Assembly (NCBI GenBank): GCA_934085635.1
Contig: CAKOHL010000066.1
Span: 1 to 6,159 of the forward strand
Length of the DNA stretch: 6,159 bases
DNA from: an uncultured Bacilli bacterium
GTDB lineage: Bacteria > Bacillota_I > Bacilli_A > RF39 > UBA660
Direction: 5' to 3'
A program made the translations under genes and the position numbers. Every line of letters begins with the position of its first letter. Position 1 is the stretch's first letter. The notes beneath the pieces are model-generated. The model did no database searches, was not told the origin of the DNA, and saw nothing but the letters and a program-made list of their open reading frames with translations. Below are positions 5,776-6,159 of this stretch, piece by piece.

Positions 5776-6159
5776 TTAGCAACCACCATTTTCGACAATT
5801 TCATATGGTGTCTCTGATGTTCCATTTCCTGTTCTATATTTGATACAAGCCTTGAGAGAAACGGCGGGACGGACACCGCGCGGACGATTGACATAGTTGA
5901 CGTACAAACGGCCAGGATCATGCTCACCATTCACAATCCCCGAGTAAGCACTGTCGCCATCCCAATAGTGAGGTGACAAAGACCACCACCAAGTACTTCC
6001 TGTTGAACTTTCTAATGAACTATTTGTATAATACCACATTGGTGCATTAGTGCCAATTACTCCACCTGCATATGCTATTTCATCTGCTGTCATTAAGGCT
6101 ATTGGATATGTTAGTTTTCCATTACCACTACTTGCATCTACTGTGAATTTATCATTATC
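5776..6159 (-). CDS. C-terminal part of a probable surface protein with a lectin-like or DUF6273-like domain
   Basis: The frame is open from the right edge to a TAA at 5778-5776, giving 127 residues. The real start is outside the window, because 22 in-frame codons precede the first Met and match the family. The sequence runs 'GKLTYPIALMTADEIAYAGG', then a Trp-rich turn (STWWWSLSP), a polar variable-looking stretch (HYWDGDSAYSGIVNGE), and a conserved-looking end (RGVRPAVSL). A GNGTSETPYEIV tail and a final GGC close it. The W-SLSP ... GVRPAVSL layout recalls DUF6273-like and formylglycine-enzyme or C-type-lectin-like domains common in secreted proteins of gut Bacillota. That assignment is from memory of motifs. 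The middle 130 bases are GC-rich and read unlike the flanks (see the separate entry). Whether the N-terminus holds a signal peptide, pilin leader or anchor cannot be seen. No enzymatic function is claimed. Confidence 0.75.
   Translation of the reverse strand, partial: DNDKFTVDASSGNGKLTYPIALMTADEIAYAGGVIGTNAPMWYYTNSSLESSTGSTWWWSLSPHYWDGDSAYSGIVNGEHDPGRLYVNYVNRPRGVRPAVSLKACIKYRTGNGTSETPYEIVENGGC
5854..5990 (-). other. GC-rich block in the 3' part of the surface gene, candidate DGR variable region
   Basis: Positions 5861-5990 hold 73 G/C out of 130 (56%), against 32% in 6001-6060 and roughly 30% in the rest of the window. In the 31 codons from His (CAC) to Arg (CGC) before GVRP, 24 end in C or T, 7 end in G, and none ends in A. 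The neighbouring genes favour A- and T-ending codons. The coding strand has only 19 A in 130. At its 3' end, 34 consecutive coding-strand bases (5887-5854) contain no A; the stretch coding RPRGVRPA is 20/24 G/C. These are traits of a DGR variable region: adenine-targeted NNY codons plus a GC-rich homing end near the protein C-terminus. A transferred module is the alternative. Confidence 0.45.

Noticed and set aside
5776..6093. A complete 105-residue gene starting at the Met at 6093
   Set aside because: The frame stays open upstream to the window edge, and the 22 extra codons read like a continuous domain (ending GKLTYPIAL before the Met). There is no Shine-Dalgarno before 6093. The Met is internal and the gene is cut by the edge.
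5776..6159. A full DGR cassette in this window
   Set aside because: No reverse transcriptase frame, accessory gene or second copy of the block is present on either strand, so only a candidate target region can be argued.
1..6159. TGA read as tryptophan (Mollicutes code)
   Set aside because: All genes keep full length with TGG tryptophans and TAA or TAG stops. No in-frame TGA is needed to extend any gene, so nothing shows recoding. With no TGA stop seen either, the question remains open but unsupported.
1..6159. CRISPR arrays, insertion sequences, tRNA or rRNA genes
   Set aside because: No regularly spaced repeats, transposase frames, terminal repeats or tRNA/rRNA-like segments were seen on either strand.

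Overview
The window is AT-rich (about 30% GC by eye) and every supported gene lies on the minus strand, so transcription runs from high to low coordinates. Ribosome binding sites are strong GGAGG types, stops are TAA or TAG, and tryptophan is encoded by TGG. A T-box leader controls a phenylalanyl-tRNA synthetase operon, and a LemA gene is paired with a DUF2207-type gene. This combination points to a low-GC Bacillota genome, perhaps one of the small-genome gut Bacilli or Mollicutes-like lineages. The lineage is inference; the window holds no rRNA or other firm marker.

Reading in the direction of transcription, the right edge (5776-6159) holds the last 127 residues of a gene that begins outside the window. 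It looks like the C-terminal domain of a surface protein. Inside this AT-rich gene sits a sharply bounded block of about 130 bases at about 56% GC, whose codons hardly ever end in A. That pattern, its position near the C-terminus, and the GC-rich, adenine-free 3' end resemble the variable region of a diversity-generating retroelement (DGR) target. No reverse transcriptase or template repeat is in the window, so this is a hypothesis.

Next comes the pheST unit. A sigma-A-type promoter (5714-5742) leads into a T-box riboswitch (about 5508-5706) with a UUC (Phe) specifier and a UGGU acceptor-binding sequence. pheS and pheT follow, coupled by a stop codon fused to the pheT Shine-Dalgarno, and an intrinsic terminator closes the unit. 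PheS has the normal fold and length, but several residues that line the phenylalanine pocket in well-studied enzymes are replaced, while the T-box still reads phenylalanine.

A 246-base intergenic stretch (1774-2019) then holds the pheT terminator, a perfect 12-bp inverted repeat, a symmetric operator-like cluster, and a probable promoter. It precedes an unrecognised secreted single-pass membrane protein (1060-1773). A further promoter (1025-1052) drives lemA (437-991), followed across a small hairpin by a DUF2207-type membrane protein gene cut by the left edge (1-392).
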